Positions 35,776-44,345 of a stretch of DNA of 64,000 nucleotides are shown here, in pieces; the stretch's first letter is position 1, and every line of letters begins with the position of its first letter. Made by a program: the position numbers and the translations under genes. The DNA comes from Mucilaginibacter inviolabilis (GTDB lineage Bacteria; Bacteroidota; Bacteroidia; Sphingobacteriales; Sphingobacteriaceae). The notes below the pieces were generated by a model that was not told where the DNA came from, made no database searches, and worked only from the letters and a program-made list of their open reading frames with translations. Location of the stretch: assembly GCF_011089895.1 (NCBI RefSeq), contig NZ_JAANAT010000001.1, positions 2,852,001-2,916,000 on the forward strand, written 5' to 3'.

Positions 35776-37644
35776 ATGCAAAAACGCATAATTTGTTTTA
35801 TACCGCTATTGTTTGCCGCTATCTGTAGTTATAGCCAGGTGCAGGATATTGCCAAAATTAAAAAAGAACTGCCCCATATTACAGATAGCATTAAATATGC
35901 CGATGCACTTAACCGTTTAGGGATATTAATGTATGAAAATAACCTCGACAGTACCTTTTATTATGCTAAACGTGCCCGGGCTATTTCCGAAAGATTAAAA
36001 TACCGGCAGGGTATTGCCGATGCGTTGAACACATTGGGTATAGTTTATGACCTGAGGGGCAATCTTCAATTATCCCTGCGCTATTATAATGATGCTCATA
36101 ATCATTATATGACCATACATGATTCATCAAATGTGGTGCAGACCCTTATGAATATAGGTCTTGTTTTCAGTGAAAATAATGAAGAAAAAAAGTCTGTAGA
36201 GATATTAAGAAAAGCCATAAGCCTGGGCGGCAAGCTAAAGAAGGATTCAATTATGTCACTTGTGCTTTGTGATTATTTGCTTTTATATCCTGATCGTATT
36301 CCTAAAGATTCTATTGCCATTTACCTGGCAAAAGCCAGACAGATAGCTACCAGATATAAAGACAACCGGTCGTTGCTGGTTACCGACCAGATACAGGCAC
36401 AGTTATATTTAAAGAACAAACAACGCGAAAAAGGTATCCGCCTGCTGGAAGAAACAGCAGCTAAAGGTATAGCTATGGACCTGAATTATCTGAGCCTTGA
36501 TATTATCCAATCCCTTGGCGACCTATACAACCCCGTTGATACGGCTAAAGCTATTGCGCGGTATAAACAGGGCCTTAATATTGCCGATGTAAAGGGCTAT
36601 CATATGTATCAAAAAATATTTGGCAAGCACTTATATGATATATACATAGCCCGTAACAACCTGCCAGAGGTTCAATACTATGGTAAGAAACTACTCAAAC
36701 TGTATGACGATGAAGAGCAATTCAACAACACCTCGGGTTTTGACTATATAGATTATGCCTTAAAAGATCAACAATTGGAGGCCATAACCATCCGCAGTAA
36801 AAACAGGCAAATAGTGGCTATTATACTAGGCGTGCTTTTTTTACTAACGGCAGTAACCGTGCTTTTTATTTATCGTTTATACCGCCTCAAGAAGAAACAT
36901 ACGGTAACGCTCGAAGCGCTCAACCGATCCGTATTATTACGTAATGAAAAACTGGAGATTGATCATGAATTTAACAACCGCCTGGTATCCATACTGGCGC
37001 ATGATTTCAGACAACCGATAGGCACCCTGAAAACCCTGGCTACAGTTTTAAAAGATGCCGATTCATTTACCCGCGAAGAGCTGATGGAACTGGTAGACAC
37101 CATGGAACACTCCTCCAGTATCTCGCTCGAAATATTCGAGAACATTTTACAATGGATCAAACAACAACTCTCTGGTTTTAGCTACGAGCCTAAGCCATTA
37201 CGGCTCAGAGAACTGATTGATGAAGCCCTGCAACCCTTCAGCCTCATTAGCGAAGAATATCAGCTTAAATTTTTGAATAATGTAGGCAGCGATATCGTGA
37301 TACATGCCGATAAAGAACTGGTACAATTTATCCACCGTAACTTTATACACAATGCTATCAAGTTTTCGCCCCGCTACTCTACCATTTCTATTTCTGCCAC
37401 AACTCATTCTGGCGAAACCACACTTTGCGTATTGGACGAAGGCAAAGGTATCTCCTCAGAAAAAATGGAGTCGATATTCAACTTTAAGGTAGCCATGCAC
37501 TATAACAACGAAAAAGAAAAAGGCGCTGGCGTAGCCCTGATGATCTGCAAAGATTTTATCGAAAAAATGAGCGGTCGTATCTGGGTTGAAAATGGCAGCC
37601 AGAAAGGCGCTGCGTTTTGCTACTCCCTGCCCGGTTTAAAATAG
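35776..37644 (+). CDS. TPR-repeat sensor histidine kinase
   Basis: Membrane sensor kinase of 622 residues, a common Bacteroidota type. A signal peptide (ending CSYSQ) is followed by about 300 residues of tetratricopeptide repeats in the periplasm (for example YADALNRLGILMYENNLDS and GIADALNTLGIVYDLRGNL). Next come one transmembrane helix near 345-368, a HisKA helix with H409 in ILAHDFRQPIG, and a HATPase domain with NFIHNAIKFSP and DEGKGIS. The G2 region (KEKGAGVALMICKDFIEKM) is less glycine-rich than usual. No response regulator is adjacent. It converges on the leader-peptide gene at 37979, with no evidence that the two are linked. Confidence 0.9.
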   Translation: MQKRIICFIPLLFAAICSYSQVQDIAKIKKELPHITDSIKYADALNRLGILMYENNLDSTFYYAKRARAISERLKYRQGIADALNTLGIVYDLRGNLQLSLRYYNDAHNHYMTIHDSSNVVQTLMNIGLVFSENNEEKKSVEILRKAISLGGKLKKDSIMSLVLCDYLLLYPDRIPKDSIAIYLAKARQIATRYKDNRSLLVTDQIQAQLYLKNKQREKGIRLLEETAAKGIAMDLNYLSLDIIQSLGDLYNPVDTAKAIARYKQGLNIADVKGYHMYQKIFGKHLYDIYIARNNLPEVQYYGKKLLKLYDDEEQFNNTSGFDYIDYALKDQQLEAITIRSKNRQIVAIILGVLFLLTAVTVLFIYRLYRLKKKHTVTLEALNRSVLLRNEKLEIDHEFNNRLVSILAHDFRQPIGTLKTLATVLKDADSFTREELMELVDTMEHSSSISLEIFENILQWIKQQLSGFSYEPKPLRLRELIDEALQPFSLISEEYQLKFLNNVGSDIVIHADKELVQFIHRNFIHNAIKFSPRYSTISISATTHSGETTLCVLDEGKGISSEKMESIFNFKVAMHYNNEKEKGAGVALMICKDFIEKMSGRIWVENGSQKGAAFCYSLPGLK

Positions 37645-37867
37645 CCCTGTAAAACTTTTTAAACCTTAAATTTTAACACTTTTCTGCCCAAAAACGGGCC
37701 TAAAACCTCTTAAAATTGACTCAAAACCATTCATTTTAACACTTTTTAACAAATTTCAACGCGATTTTAACTTGTTTTGAAAAGTTTAAAAAGTATCAAA
37801 TAATTGACGAGCAAATAACTACATACCAAGCAGTCGGTTTTGGGGTGATATTTTCCTTTAACAAAAC
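37645..37867. other. Non-coding region after the TPR kinase
   Basis: AT-rich gap without a credible gene. A short phrase, ATTTTAACACTTTT, occurs near 37671 and again near 37736, and there is a weak GCCC/GGGC hairpin near 37687-37699. These may be degenerate repeats or remnants; no function can be assigned. Confidence 0.35.
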
Positions 37868-37901
37868 AGCCCGCTTTTTCTTTTATCCAGAAAAGCGGGC
37901 T
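37861..37901 (-). terminator. Terminator hairpin after the leader-peptide gene
   Basis: An 11-bp stem (37868-37878 with 37891-37901) with a minus-strand T-rich tract at 37861-37866. It is downstream of the minus-strand peptide gene at 37979 and also lies past the end of the plus-strand kinase gene. Confidence 0.6.
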
Positions 37902-37978
37902 ATGACTTGTATACAAATATACCGTTTTTTTGGGAATAAAAATTTCAAATTTCCCTTCAAAACATAAGATGAATATGA

Positions 37979-38221
37979 TTATCCTGGATATGACGAAAGC
38001 ACGCAGGATCCGACAGGCGGCTGAAGCGAACCATCCCTGTTATGGCAGTCTCCTACAGATGACATCACACACCAGCCCCTGGTACCATTTATCTGCGGGC
38101 AATCAGCATCGCTATTACATTGACTGGCACATGGATAATATCCTCCACCTGTAACTGTTTTCATTTGTTCTCTTGACAAAGCTCCTCCAATACTCAAGGC
38201 ATTCAATTGCATTTTTTTCAT
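37979..38221 (-). CDS. Double-glycine leader peptide, cysteine-rich (putative secreted peptide precursor)
   Basis: Small protein of 80 residues with the layout of a Bacteroidota ribosomal peptide precursor. The N-terminal leader (1-26) contains LSREQMKTVTGG, the LS-x-x-(E/D)-(M/L)-K-x-(I/V)-x-GG pattern recognised by C39 peptidase ABC transporters, with G25-G26-G27 at the cut site. The core of about 54 residues has six cysteines (31, 35, 41, 51, 59, 73) spaced C-x3-C-x5-C-x9-C-x7-C-x13-C, enough for three disulfides. There is no modification enzyme or dedicated transporter in the window. It is framed by a promoter-like box at 38308 and a terminator at 37861. Function unknown: a bacteriocin-like or signalling peptide is possible. 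Confidence 0.72.
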   Translation of the reverse strand: MKKMQLNALSIGGALSREQMKTVTGGGYYPCASQCNSDADCPQINGTRGWCVMSSVGDCHNRDGSLQPPVGSCVLSSYPG

Positions 38222-38307
38222 AAAAAGTAAATAATTGGTTAAAAGATAAATTAGTTTATGAATTATTATACGATGTAAACGTTAATAAATAATATATTAT
38301 TACAACT

Positions 38308-38315
38308 CAAAAATA
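38308..38315 (-). promoter_or_regulatory. -7-like box upstream of the leader-peptide gene
   Basis: On the minus strand the bases read TATTTTTG, compatible with TAnnTTTG, about 87 bp before the start of the peptide gene. No -33 TTTG is found at the right spacing, so this is a weak call. Confidence 0.35.
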
Positions 38316-38381
38316 TATGCGAAAGCAAATTGCCTATTGATTGATAATATTTTATGGTGATATATAAATTTCAGCATCAAT

Positions 38382-38429
38382 AAAAAAACCTCCGGTACTC
38401 ACTCAAGCCAAGTGATTACCGGAGGTTTT
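38382..38429 (-). terminator. Intrinsic terminator of the DUF2027-Smr gene
   Basis: A perfect 13-bp stem (38385-38397 with 38417-38429) is followed on the minus strand by a T-run (38382-38388). It sits about 50 bp past the stop of the minus-strand DUF2027-Smr gene and insulates the peptide gene from it. Confidence 0.82.
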
Positions 38430-38477
38430 ATTTTACAAACTCAGAGCTCGAGATTATCGACTCCCGAACTCAAAACT

Positions 38478-39425
38478 TTACTTAAATATCACCTTGGTAG
38501 CGCCATAGCCAAATTTTTCTTTACGGGCATCCATAAAGGTTTGTACTTTGGGGTGCTTGCCCAGGGCCTTGTGCAGTTCGTTACGCAATACGCCGTTTCC
38601 GGCACCGTGAATAAATACCATATCGGGCAGCTGGTGTACAATGGCTGCATCCAGCGTTCTATGAAAGTGTGCCAGTTGTATGTTCAGCATTTCGCTGTTC
38701 TGTAAAAACTGGTAATCATCGCGCAGTTTTTCGATGTGCAAATCAACCTCATTGGATGGCTTGTCCAATACTACTTTTTCTTCCGGCGATTTAAAAAAGC
38801 TTTCCTTTAATTTTTGCGCGTCAATCACCATTTCCGGTTCATCCAGGCGAATGAGCCAGCCCGTATCTTTTAACAAAGGAATCTGCTTTTTGGTGGTCGA
38901 AAAATCCTTGGCTTTAAATTTTTCGCGTACTACCAGAGGTGCAGGAGGTTCTATATTCTGCTTGGTGCTGTAAACCACATTAAAAATAAACGTAGGCCAC
39001 AACTGCAAATCGGCCAGTTGAGCCGAGTAGATCTTCACAGCCGATCCCGGCGCTACTACTTCGGCAAACTCGCCTTTAAACACCTGTTGTTTTTCGGTAG
39101 TAAGCGCCGCCAGTAATTGAAACGAGGTAGTATTTACCAAATGAAAATGCACTACTGAATTAGCCTTAGCATCGGCAACCACGCCCAGGTAAATACCTTT
39201 TTTTTCAAATTCGCCGGCAAATACCGGTGTTTCATTATCTATTGTGGCTTTTTTTGCGCCGGCAGGTTCATAACCATGTACCGAGGTCACCTTGCTGGCC
39301 AGTACGGGTATCTCAAACTCATCCTCGCCGGTAACCCCTATCATCTGATCATCAATTATACGGGTAACAAAACCCTCCATCTTTTCGTCAACAAAGCGCA
39401 CAAAGTCGCCCAATTTATATTTCAT
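38478..39425 (-). CDS. DUF2027 and Smr domain protein
   Basis: Cytoplasmic protein of 315 residues typical of Bacteroidota. It starts with a KOW/SH3-like strand KYKLGDFVRFVDEKMEGFVTRI, then the DUF2027 beta-rich region (about 70-215). The C-terminal Smr domain (about 230-315) has EVDLHIEKLRD (the DxH motif), FIHGAGNGVLRNELHKAL (the HGxGxG motif) and FGYGATKVIFK. Smr domains are nucleases or nucleic-acid binders, as in MutS2 C-termini; a ribosome-rescue or DNA-processing role is possible but unproven. It is a single-gene unit with its own terminator. Confidence 0.9.
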   Translation of the reverse strand: MKYKLGDFVRFVDEKMEGFVTRIIDDQMIGVTGEDEFEIPVLASKVTSVHGYEPAGAKKATIDNETPVFAGEFEKKGIYLGVVADAKANSVVHFHLVNTTSFQLLAALTTEKQQVFKGEFAEVVAPGSAVKIYSAQLADLQLWPTFIFNVVYSTKQNIEPPAPLVVREKFKAKDFSTTKKQIPLLKDTGWLIRLDEPEMVIDAQKLKESFFKSPEEKVVLDKPSNEVDLHIEKLRDDYQFLQNSEMLNIQLAHFHRTLDAAIVHQLPDMVFIHGAGNGVLRNELHKALGKHPKVQTFMDARKEKFGYGATKVIFK

Positions 39426-39569
39426 AGCTGTATGTGTCTGGGCGCAAAGTTACTTTATATCTCCAATTGGATATATAAATAAAACAATGCGGGTTAATAT
39501 TGCATTAGCCTAAACAATTTGGCATTTTTATAGTTGAATACCGCAGCACTTAATTTCATCATTCACGTC

Positions 39570-40076
39570 ATGGATAATTTGAACACCGAACCTTTAGATC
39601 CGCAATTGTTAAAACAGGTATTTGTACATAACCTTAACCGGATATATTTTGGCAAACGCTATTTGAACACCAACCTTGCCCATTTAATAAAACAGGCATC
39701 ATTTACTGCTCTGCAGCAGGCTATACAGGAATTTTGGGATGACGTAAAAAAGCAGATAGCCCGGATGGATGAGATTTATAAACTAATCAACGAGACACCA
39801 TCCGACAAAAATTGTAACCCCATCAAATCAATCATCAGGGATGAGTTTTGTTTAGATGAAAAACAGGCCATGTCTATCCTGGGCGATATGGACCTCATCA
39901 TGTACCTGCAATTACTGGAGCATATCAACATTACCTCGTGCCGTATGCTCATCATGGTAGCCAAACTGTTAAAATATGATGATGCCAAACAGTTACTTAC
40001 CGAATGTTTTGATGAATCTATTGATAACGACCAGCTTTTTATGCTGATATCAAAGGAATATCTTACAGAAAGCTAA
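39570..40076 (+). CDS. DUF892 (YciE/YciF-like) ferritin-fold protein
   Basis: Helical protein of 168 residues resembling the YciF/DUF892 family. The first helix reads LLKQVFVHNLNRIYFGKRYLNTNL (the LF-x-H-x-L-x-x-(I/L)-Y signature). The second has QQAIQEFWDDVKKQIARMDEIYKLI, followed by SDKNCNPIKSI, the K-x-C-x-x-(I/M) turn typical of the family. Known members are ferritin-like and stress-induced. A TTG at 39534 extends the frame; the ATG at 39570 is preferred by homology. The family's metal-binding acidic residues are only partly kept, so iron binding is uncertain. Confidence 0.72.
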   Translation: MDNLNTEPLDPQLLKQVFVHNLNRIYFGKRYLNTNLAHLIKQASFTALQQAIQEFWDDVKKQIARMDEIYKLINETPSDKNCNPIKSIIRDEFCLDEKQAMSILGDMDLIMYLQLLEHINITSCRMLIMVAKLLKYDDAKQLLTECFDESIDNDQLFMLISKEYLTES

Positions 40077-40185
40077 CAGGAGGCTGAAGGCCAAAAATTT
40101 AAAAATTGCTTTAACTAATTTACCAGGAATAAAATTCTTTTCTCAGTTTAATCCTATAACCTCTATGAGTTAGGTCATATAAAAA

Positions 40186-40213
40186 AAGCCATCCGCTTTA
40201 GCGCGGATGGCTT
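40186..40213. terminator. Terminator-like hairpin
   Basis: A 10-bp perfect stem (40187-40196 with 40203-40212) with a run of seven A on its left side, which is a T-run only for the minus strand; the plus-strand tail is weak. It lies 110 bp past the YciF-like gene. The rest of the gap to 40448 holds no gene. Confidence 0.5.
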
Positions 40214-40448
40214 AAATATTAGTTATTTAATACCCCTATTAAAATAACTTAAGCAAAGTAAAAAAATATATCCCACCTACGCAACCGATTTCGTGTGAAA
40301 TTCACCTTTGTTACAAATTTGTTACGAAATCATAAAATTGACTAGCCGCGACTTTCCGGGTTACGAAAACCTGCATGTTAAATTCATGATAATCGCTTAT
40401 TAATTATCAATTGATTTACATTAATTTGCATTTGAATTAACTAAAAAC

Positions 40449-42326
40449 ATGATCAAATCTATAATTCTATCAGCCTTTGCCTGCCTGATGCTGGCACAGG
40501 TACAGGCTCAGGATTTGTATATGCCACGGGATATACAACATGCCTTCAAAAACGGAACCCGCTCTGCCGATGGCAAACCCGGAAAAAACTACTGGCAAAA
40601 CTATGGCCGGTATAACATCACCATCACAGCCCTGCCTCCCAGCAGAGACATTAAGGGTACTGAGCAAATCACTTACATCAATAACAGTCCGGATACCTTG
40701 AAATCGCTTAATATGAAGCTCATATTAAACATTCACAAACCCGGTGCGGCCCGTATGGGTAATGCTCAGCCCGATTATTTAACCCCGGGCATACAGATTG
40801 ACACTTTCCTGATCAACGGTAAAGCTAAAAAGATAAACAATGCCATAGCTTCAACCAACCAAATGGTGGGTTTACTAAAACCACTCATGCCGCATGATTC
40901 GGTTAATCTGCATATTGCCTGGCATTTCGAGATTTCTAAAGAGAGCGGTCGTGAAGGGATGATCGATTCTACCACCTATTACCTGGCTTATTTCTATCCA
41001 CGGGTATCTGTTTATGACGATTATAACGGCTGGGACAGACTTCCGTTTTTAGATGCCCAGGAATTTTATAACGATTTTAACGACTATACCCTGCAGGTAA
41101 AAGCCCCCAAAAACTATATAGTTTGGGCCACAGGAACCCTGCAAAACCCCAACCAGGTGCTGCAGCCCAAATATGCCAGGCGTTTACAGGCATCCATGAC
41201 CAGCGACTCCACCATCCACGTAGCTACAGCCGCCGACCTGGCCTCAAAAAATATTACTACCCAGAATGATGTGAATACCTGGATATGGAAAGCAAATGAC
41301 ATCAGCGATATGGCCGTAGGCATCAGCGATCATTACGTTTGGGATGCAGCCAGCACCATTGTTGATGATGCTACCCAACGCAGGGCCAGCATGCAGGCCG
41401 CGTTTTTAGATAATGCCGAAGATTTTCATCATGCCGTTCAAAATGGCCGTAACTCCTTAAGCTGGTTATCACACAACTGGCCGGGTGTACCTTATCCGTT
41501 CCCTAAAATGACCTCTTTTCAGGGTTTTGCCGATATGGAATACCCGATGATGGTGAACGACAGCCATAACGCCGATATCTACTTCTCCCAATTTGTACAG
41601 GACCACGAGATAGCGCATACCTATTTTCCTTTTTACATGGGTATTAATGAAAGTCGTTACGCCTTTATGGATGAAGGCTGGGCCACCACGTTTGAACGCT
41701 TGATAGGTGCTGCCGAAGTTGGCCAGGAAAAAGCCGACGCGCTGTATAAGAGCTTTCGGGTTGAAAGATGGATAGGTGACGCGTCAACAGCCGAGGATCT
41801 GCCGGTAATAACCCCGTCGAGCGAGTTAAGAGGTGGTTACGGCAATAATTCCTATGGCAAACCATCATTAAGTTATTTCGCGTTGAAAGATATGCTGGGC
41901 GATGCCTTGTTCAAAAAGGCCCTGCATGGCTATATGGATCGCTGGCATGGCAAACACCCTATCCCATGGGATTATTTTAATTCTATGAGCAGTGTATCGG
42001 GCCGTAACCTCAACTGGTTCTTTAACAACTGGTTCTTCACCAATTATTATATCGACCTGGCGTTGCAAAACATCAGCAAAACAAACGGCGGCTACACTGC
42101 ATCCATCAAAAACATCGGCGGTTTTGCAGTTCCCTTTGATGTGAAGGTGACCTATACCGACGGAACCACCGAAAGCATACACCAAACACCCGGCGTTTGG
42201 GAGAAAAATCAAAAACAGATCAGTGTGAACATCAAAACTAACAAGACCATTCAGTCGGCCGAGCTGGATGGCGGCATATTTATGGATGCCGATGTAAGTA
42301 ACAATAAATTCACCGTTAAAAAATAA
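40449..42326 (+). CDS. Secreted M1 family metallopeptidase
   Basis: Zinc aminopeptidase-like protein of 625 residues with a signal peptide (ending QVQAQ). The zinc site is H386-E387-I-A-H390 plus E409 in DEGWATTF, the exact HExxH-x18-E spacing of M1 enzymes. The N-terminal beta-saddle (about 50-250) contains GTEQITYINNSPD. No GxMEN motif is present in the usual form: FADMEYPMMVND takes its place, as in other divergent M1 proteins. It is probably periplasmic or surface-linked and cleaves peptides from nutrients. It is a single-gene unit ending at a strong terminator. Confidence 0.9.
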   Translation: MIKSIILSAFACLMLAQVQAQDLYMPRDIQHAFKNGTRSADGKPGKNYWQNYGRYNITITALPPSRDIKGTEQITYINNSPDTLKSLNMKLILNIHKPGAARMGNAQPDYLTPGIQIDTFLINGKAKKINNAIASTNQMVGLLKPLMPHDSVNLHIAWHFEISKESGREGMIDSTTYYLAYFYPRVSVYDDYNGWDRLPFLDAQEFYNDFNDYTLQVKAPKNYIVWATGTLQNPNQVLQPKYARRLQASMTSDSTIHVATAADLASKNITTQNDVNTWIWKANDISDMAVGISDHYVWDAASTIVDDATQRRASMQAAFLDNAEDFHHAVQNGRNSLSWLSHNWPGVPYPFPKMTSFQGFADMEYPMMVNDSHNADIYFSQFVQDHEIAHTYFPFYMGINESRYAFMDEGWATTFERLIGAAEVGQEKADALYKSFRVERWIGDASTAEDLPVITPSSELRGGYGNNSYGKPSLSYFALKDMLGDALFKKALHGYMDRWHGKHPIPWDYFNSMSSVSGRNLNWFFNNWFFTNYYIDLALQNISKTNGGYTASIKNIGGFAVPFDVKVTYTDGTTESIHQTPGVWEKNQKQISVNIKTNKTIQSAELDGGIFMDADVSNNKFTVKK

Positions 42327-42340
42327 AATGATAACGTATT

Positions 42341-42380
42341 ACAACAAAAAAGCCCGGCAAATGCCGGGCTTTTTTGTTGT
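42341..42380. terminator. Bidirectional intrinsic terminator
   Basis: A perfect 19-bp stem (42341-42359 with 42362-42380), GC-rich at the tip and ending in T-runs on both strands. It lies between the convergent M1 peptidase and YtxH genes. Confidence 0.92.
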
Positions 42381-42396
42381 ATAGTAGTCCTAAAAA

Positions 42397-42795
42397 TTAT
42401 GCGCCCTGTACAGAATCGTTCCAGTTGTCGGCAGTATCTTTTACTTTTGATTTAGCCTCATTTATAGCATCTTCACCTGCATCTTTTGCCTTACCAGCTA
42501 CATCATGAACTTTTGATTTTACGGCGTCAACCACATGTTCGCCTCTCTCACGCAAATCGCTAACAGTACCGCTAAATCTTGATTTTGCTTTGTCAACGGC
42601 ATTGCTACCGTATTCTTTAATATCATGAGCGGTTGATTGCGCTTTGTTTTTAGCGGCACCAACCAGATCATTGATATAATCGGCAATGTCTTCACGTAAA
42701 TCGTCGCCCTTTTCAGGAGCTAACAATAAACCTACTGCGGCACCGGCTGCCGCGCCAATTAAAAGTGCTGCTATAATTTTTGCTTGATCTTTCAT
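42397..42795 (-). CDS. YtxH domain-containing protein
   Basis: Small stress-type protein of 132 residues. The N-terminal hydrophobic segment IIAALLIGAAAGAAVGLLLAPEKGDDLRE is the YtxH signature: one membrane-inserted helix followed by L-A-P-x-x-G. The rest is a charged amphipathic helical region with 11-residue-like repeats rich in A, K, D and E, similar to LEA-type proteins. A TTG at 42801 adds two residues; the ATG at 42795 is preferred. Such proteins are often induced by envelope or osmotic stress; function is not defined. Confidence 0.85.
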   Translation of the reverse strand: MKDQAKIIAALLIGAAAGAAVGLLLAPEKGDDLREDIADYINDLVGAAKNKAQSTAHDIKEYGSNAVDKAKSRFSGTVSDLRERGEHVVDAVKSKVHDVAGKAKDAGEDAINEAKSKVKDTADNWNDSVQGA

Positions 42796-42961
42796 GTTCA
42801 ATTTTTTAGTTAGATGATTTAATCTGCATAGATGTAAACAACAACAATGCCAGTTTTATTTGGAGATGGAAGGATTTTTGGAACAAGAATGTCCTGCGAA
42901 TCGACTCACCCTGTTATTGCTGCAGCAGAAAGGGGAGATTTTTAGATAGCAAATTAAACCA

Positions 42962-43098
42962 TGTCATTGCGAGGTACGAAGCAATCTCCTCGCGTTCTCG
43001 TCGATAAGAATAGCTACGAGATTATTAATGTTGTGTTTATTTTTAACGGTATTAATGAGCTCCCTCCGGTCGGTTGTCTTCGTGCCTCGCAATGACAT
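42962..43098. repeat. Palindromic interspersed element (TGTCATTGCGAGG type)
   Basis: About 137 bp with terminal inverted repeats of 21 bp differing at one position: ATGTCATTGCGAGGTACGAAG at the left end and its near-complement ending at 43098. It carries no gene and has no obvious target duplication. It has the size and form of a REP/MITE-like element and shares the TGTCAT end with two other elements in this window. Confidence 0.7.
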
Positions 43099-43136
43099 AA
43101 TGGAATCAAGGGAACTCCACATCCATTTTATGAGCC

Positions 43137-43167
43137 AAAAAAAAAGGCATCCACTAAGTGGATGCCT
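43137..43167 (-). terminator. Intrinsic terminator of the cold-shock gene
   Basis: A 10-bp perfect stem (43145-43154 with 43158-43167) is followed on the minus strand by a run of nine T (43137-43145), about 25 bp past the stop of the cold-shock gene. Confidence 0.85.
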
Positions 43168-43191
43168 GTATGCTTAATGGTTATATTATAA

Positions 43192-43386
43192 TTAAATAAC
43201 TTTTACATTTACCGCATTTAAACCTTTTCTTCCGTTCTCTACTTCAAACTCTACTTTATCATTTTCACGGATTTCATCGATCAGGCCTGTTGAATGAACA
43301 AAGATGTCTTGACCACCACCTGTTGGTGTAATAAAACCAAAACCTTTTGTTTCATTGAAAAATTTTACTGTTCCTTCTTTTTGCAT
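43192..43386 (-). CDS. Cold-shock protein (CspA family)
   Basis: Five-stranded OB-fold RNA-binding protein of 64 residues. It begins MQKEGTVKFFNETKGFGFIT, with RNP1 KGFGFIT at 14-20 and RNP2 DIFVH at 27-31, both complete. It should bind single-stranded RNA or DNA and act as an RNA chaperone. An upstream in-frame start at 43464 would add 26 unrelated residues; the ATG at 43386 matches the family start. It is a single-gene unit with its own terminator. Confidence 0.95.
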   Translation of the reverse strand: MQKEGTVKFFNETKGFGFITPTGGGQDIFVHSTGLIDEIRENDKVEFEVENGRKGLNAVNVKVI

Positions 43387-43586
43387 TATTTTATTTATTA
43401 AAGGCCGCAAGGTACAACAATATTTTATAAACCCAAGTCGGCAAGCCGAAATCACCATTACCACAATTAGCTAAATACCTTATTTACAGCCCATAATACC
43501 ATATAAAAAAATTATCGGGTGATGCATGATCCCTCATGCGGCTTAATTTTCAAAATAGGTATGTTTGCCAAAAAAAATTCACGTAC

Positions 43587-44240
43587 ATGAAAGCCTTTAT
43601 TTTTGACCTTAACGGGACTATGATCAATGACATGCCCTACCATACCAAAGCCTGGCAAACCTTATTAAATGACCAGCTGGGTGGCAGTTTTACCTGGGAC
43701 GAAGTAAAGCAGCAGATGTATGGTAAAAACCCCGAAGTACTGGTACGGATGTTTGGCCCCGACCGGTTCACGTTGGAGGAGATGAACAAATTATCCTACG
43801 AGAAAGAGGAAAAATATCAACAGGAATTTTTACCGTACCTGGCCTTATTGCCTGGCTTGCCGGAGTTTTTAGAGGCTGCTTATCAACAAGGTATCCCCAT
43901 GGCTATAGGCTCGGCGGCTATTCCTTTTAATATTGATTTTGTGTTGGATAATCTGAACATCAGGCACTATTTTAAGGCCATTGTAAGCGCCGATGATGTA
44001 TTGCTTAGCAAACCCCATCCCGAAACATTTTTAAAAGCTGCCGCGTTGCTGAATACCAACCCTACCGACTGCACCGTATTTGAAGATGTACCCAAAGGCG
44101 CCGAAGCGGCCGCCAATGCCGGTATGAATGCCGTTGTGATCACCACTACTCATGAACCGCATGAATTTGAGAAGCTATCCAACGTACTGCATTTCGCAAG
44201 CGATTTTACCGATGGATATTTTAAGGAATTGTTGGGGTAA
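43587..44240 (+). CDS. HAD family hydrolase, beta-phosphoglucomutase-like
   Basis: Haloacid dehalogenase-superfamily protein of 217 residues with a helical cap after motif I. Motif I reads FDLNGTM, with the nucleophile D7 present but N9 where phosphatases and mutases have the acid/base Asp. Motif II is IGSAA, motif III has the lysine in LLSKPHPETF, and motif IV is VFEDVPKGAEAAANAGM. A start at 43536 is open, but the ATG at 43587 fits the family. By subfamily it would act on a small sugar phosphate. The D-to-N change may alter or slow phosphate transfer; see findings. Confidence 0.85.
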   Translation: MKAFIFDLNGTMINDMPYHTKAWQTLLNDQLGGSFTWDEVKQQMYGKNPEVLVRMFGPDRFTLEEMNKLSYEKEEKYQQEFLPYLALLPGLPEFLEAAYQQGIPMAIGSAAIPFNIDFVLDNLNIRHYFKAIVSADDVLLSKPHPETFLKAAALLNTNPTDCTVFEDVPKGAEAAANAGMNAVVITTTHEPHEFEKLSNVLHFASDFTDGYFKELLG

Positions 44241-44249
44241 AATATAAAA

Positions 44250-44326
44250 GGCTGTCATGCTGAGTTTGTCGAAGCATGGTGGGCAGGCCTCTGCGCACGC
44301 CCTTCGACAGGCTCAGGGTGACAGCC
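44250..44326. repeat. Palindromic interspersed element (TGTCATGCTGAG...CTTCGACAG type)
   Basis: A 77-bp element whose 25-bp ends (44250-44274 and 44302-44326) are inverted copies with four mismatches. It would fold into one long hairpin. It lies between the HAD and lysA genes, whose ends face each other, so it may also act as a transcription stop. It carries no gene. Confidence 0.7.
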
Positions 44327-44345
44327 CCTGTTTTAATTCAGATAT

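Noticed and set aside
37930..38154. A plus-strand 74-codon frame overlapping the leader-peptide gene
   Set aside because: The opposite strand has a recognisable leader, six ordered cysteines and flanking terminator; this frame has no such features.
41868..42212. A 114-codon minus-strand frame inside the M1 peptidase gene
   Set aside because: Antisense to a gene with a complete zinc site and signal peptide; no features of its own.
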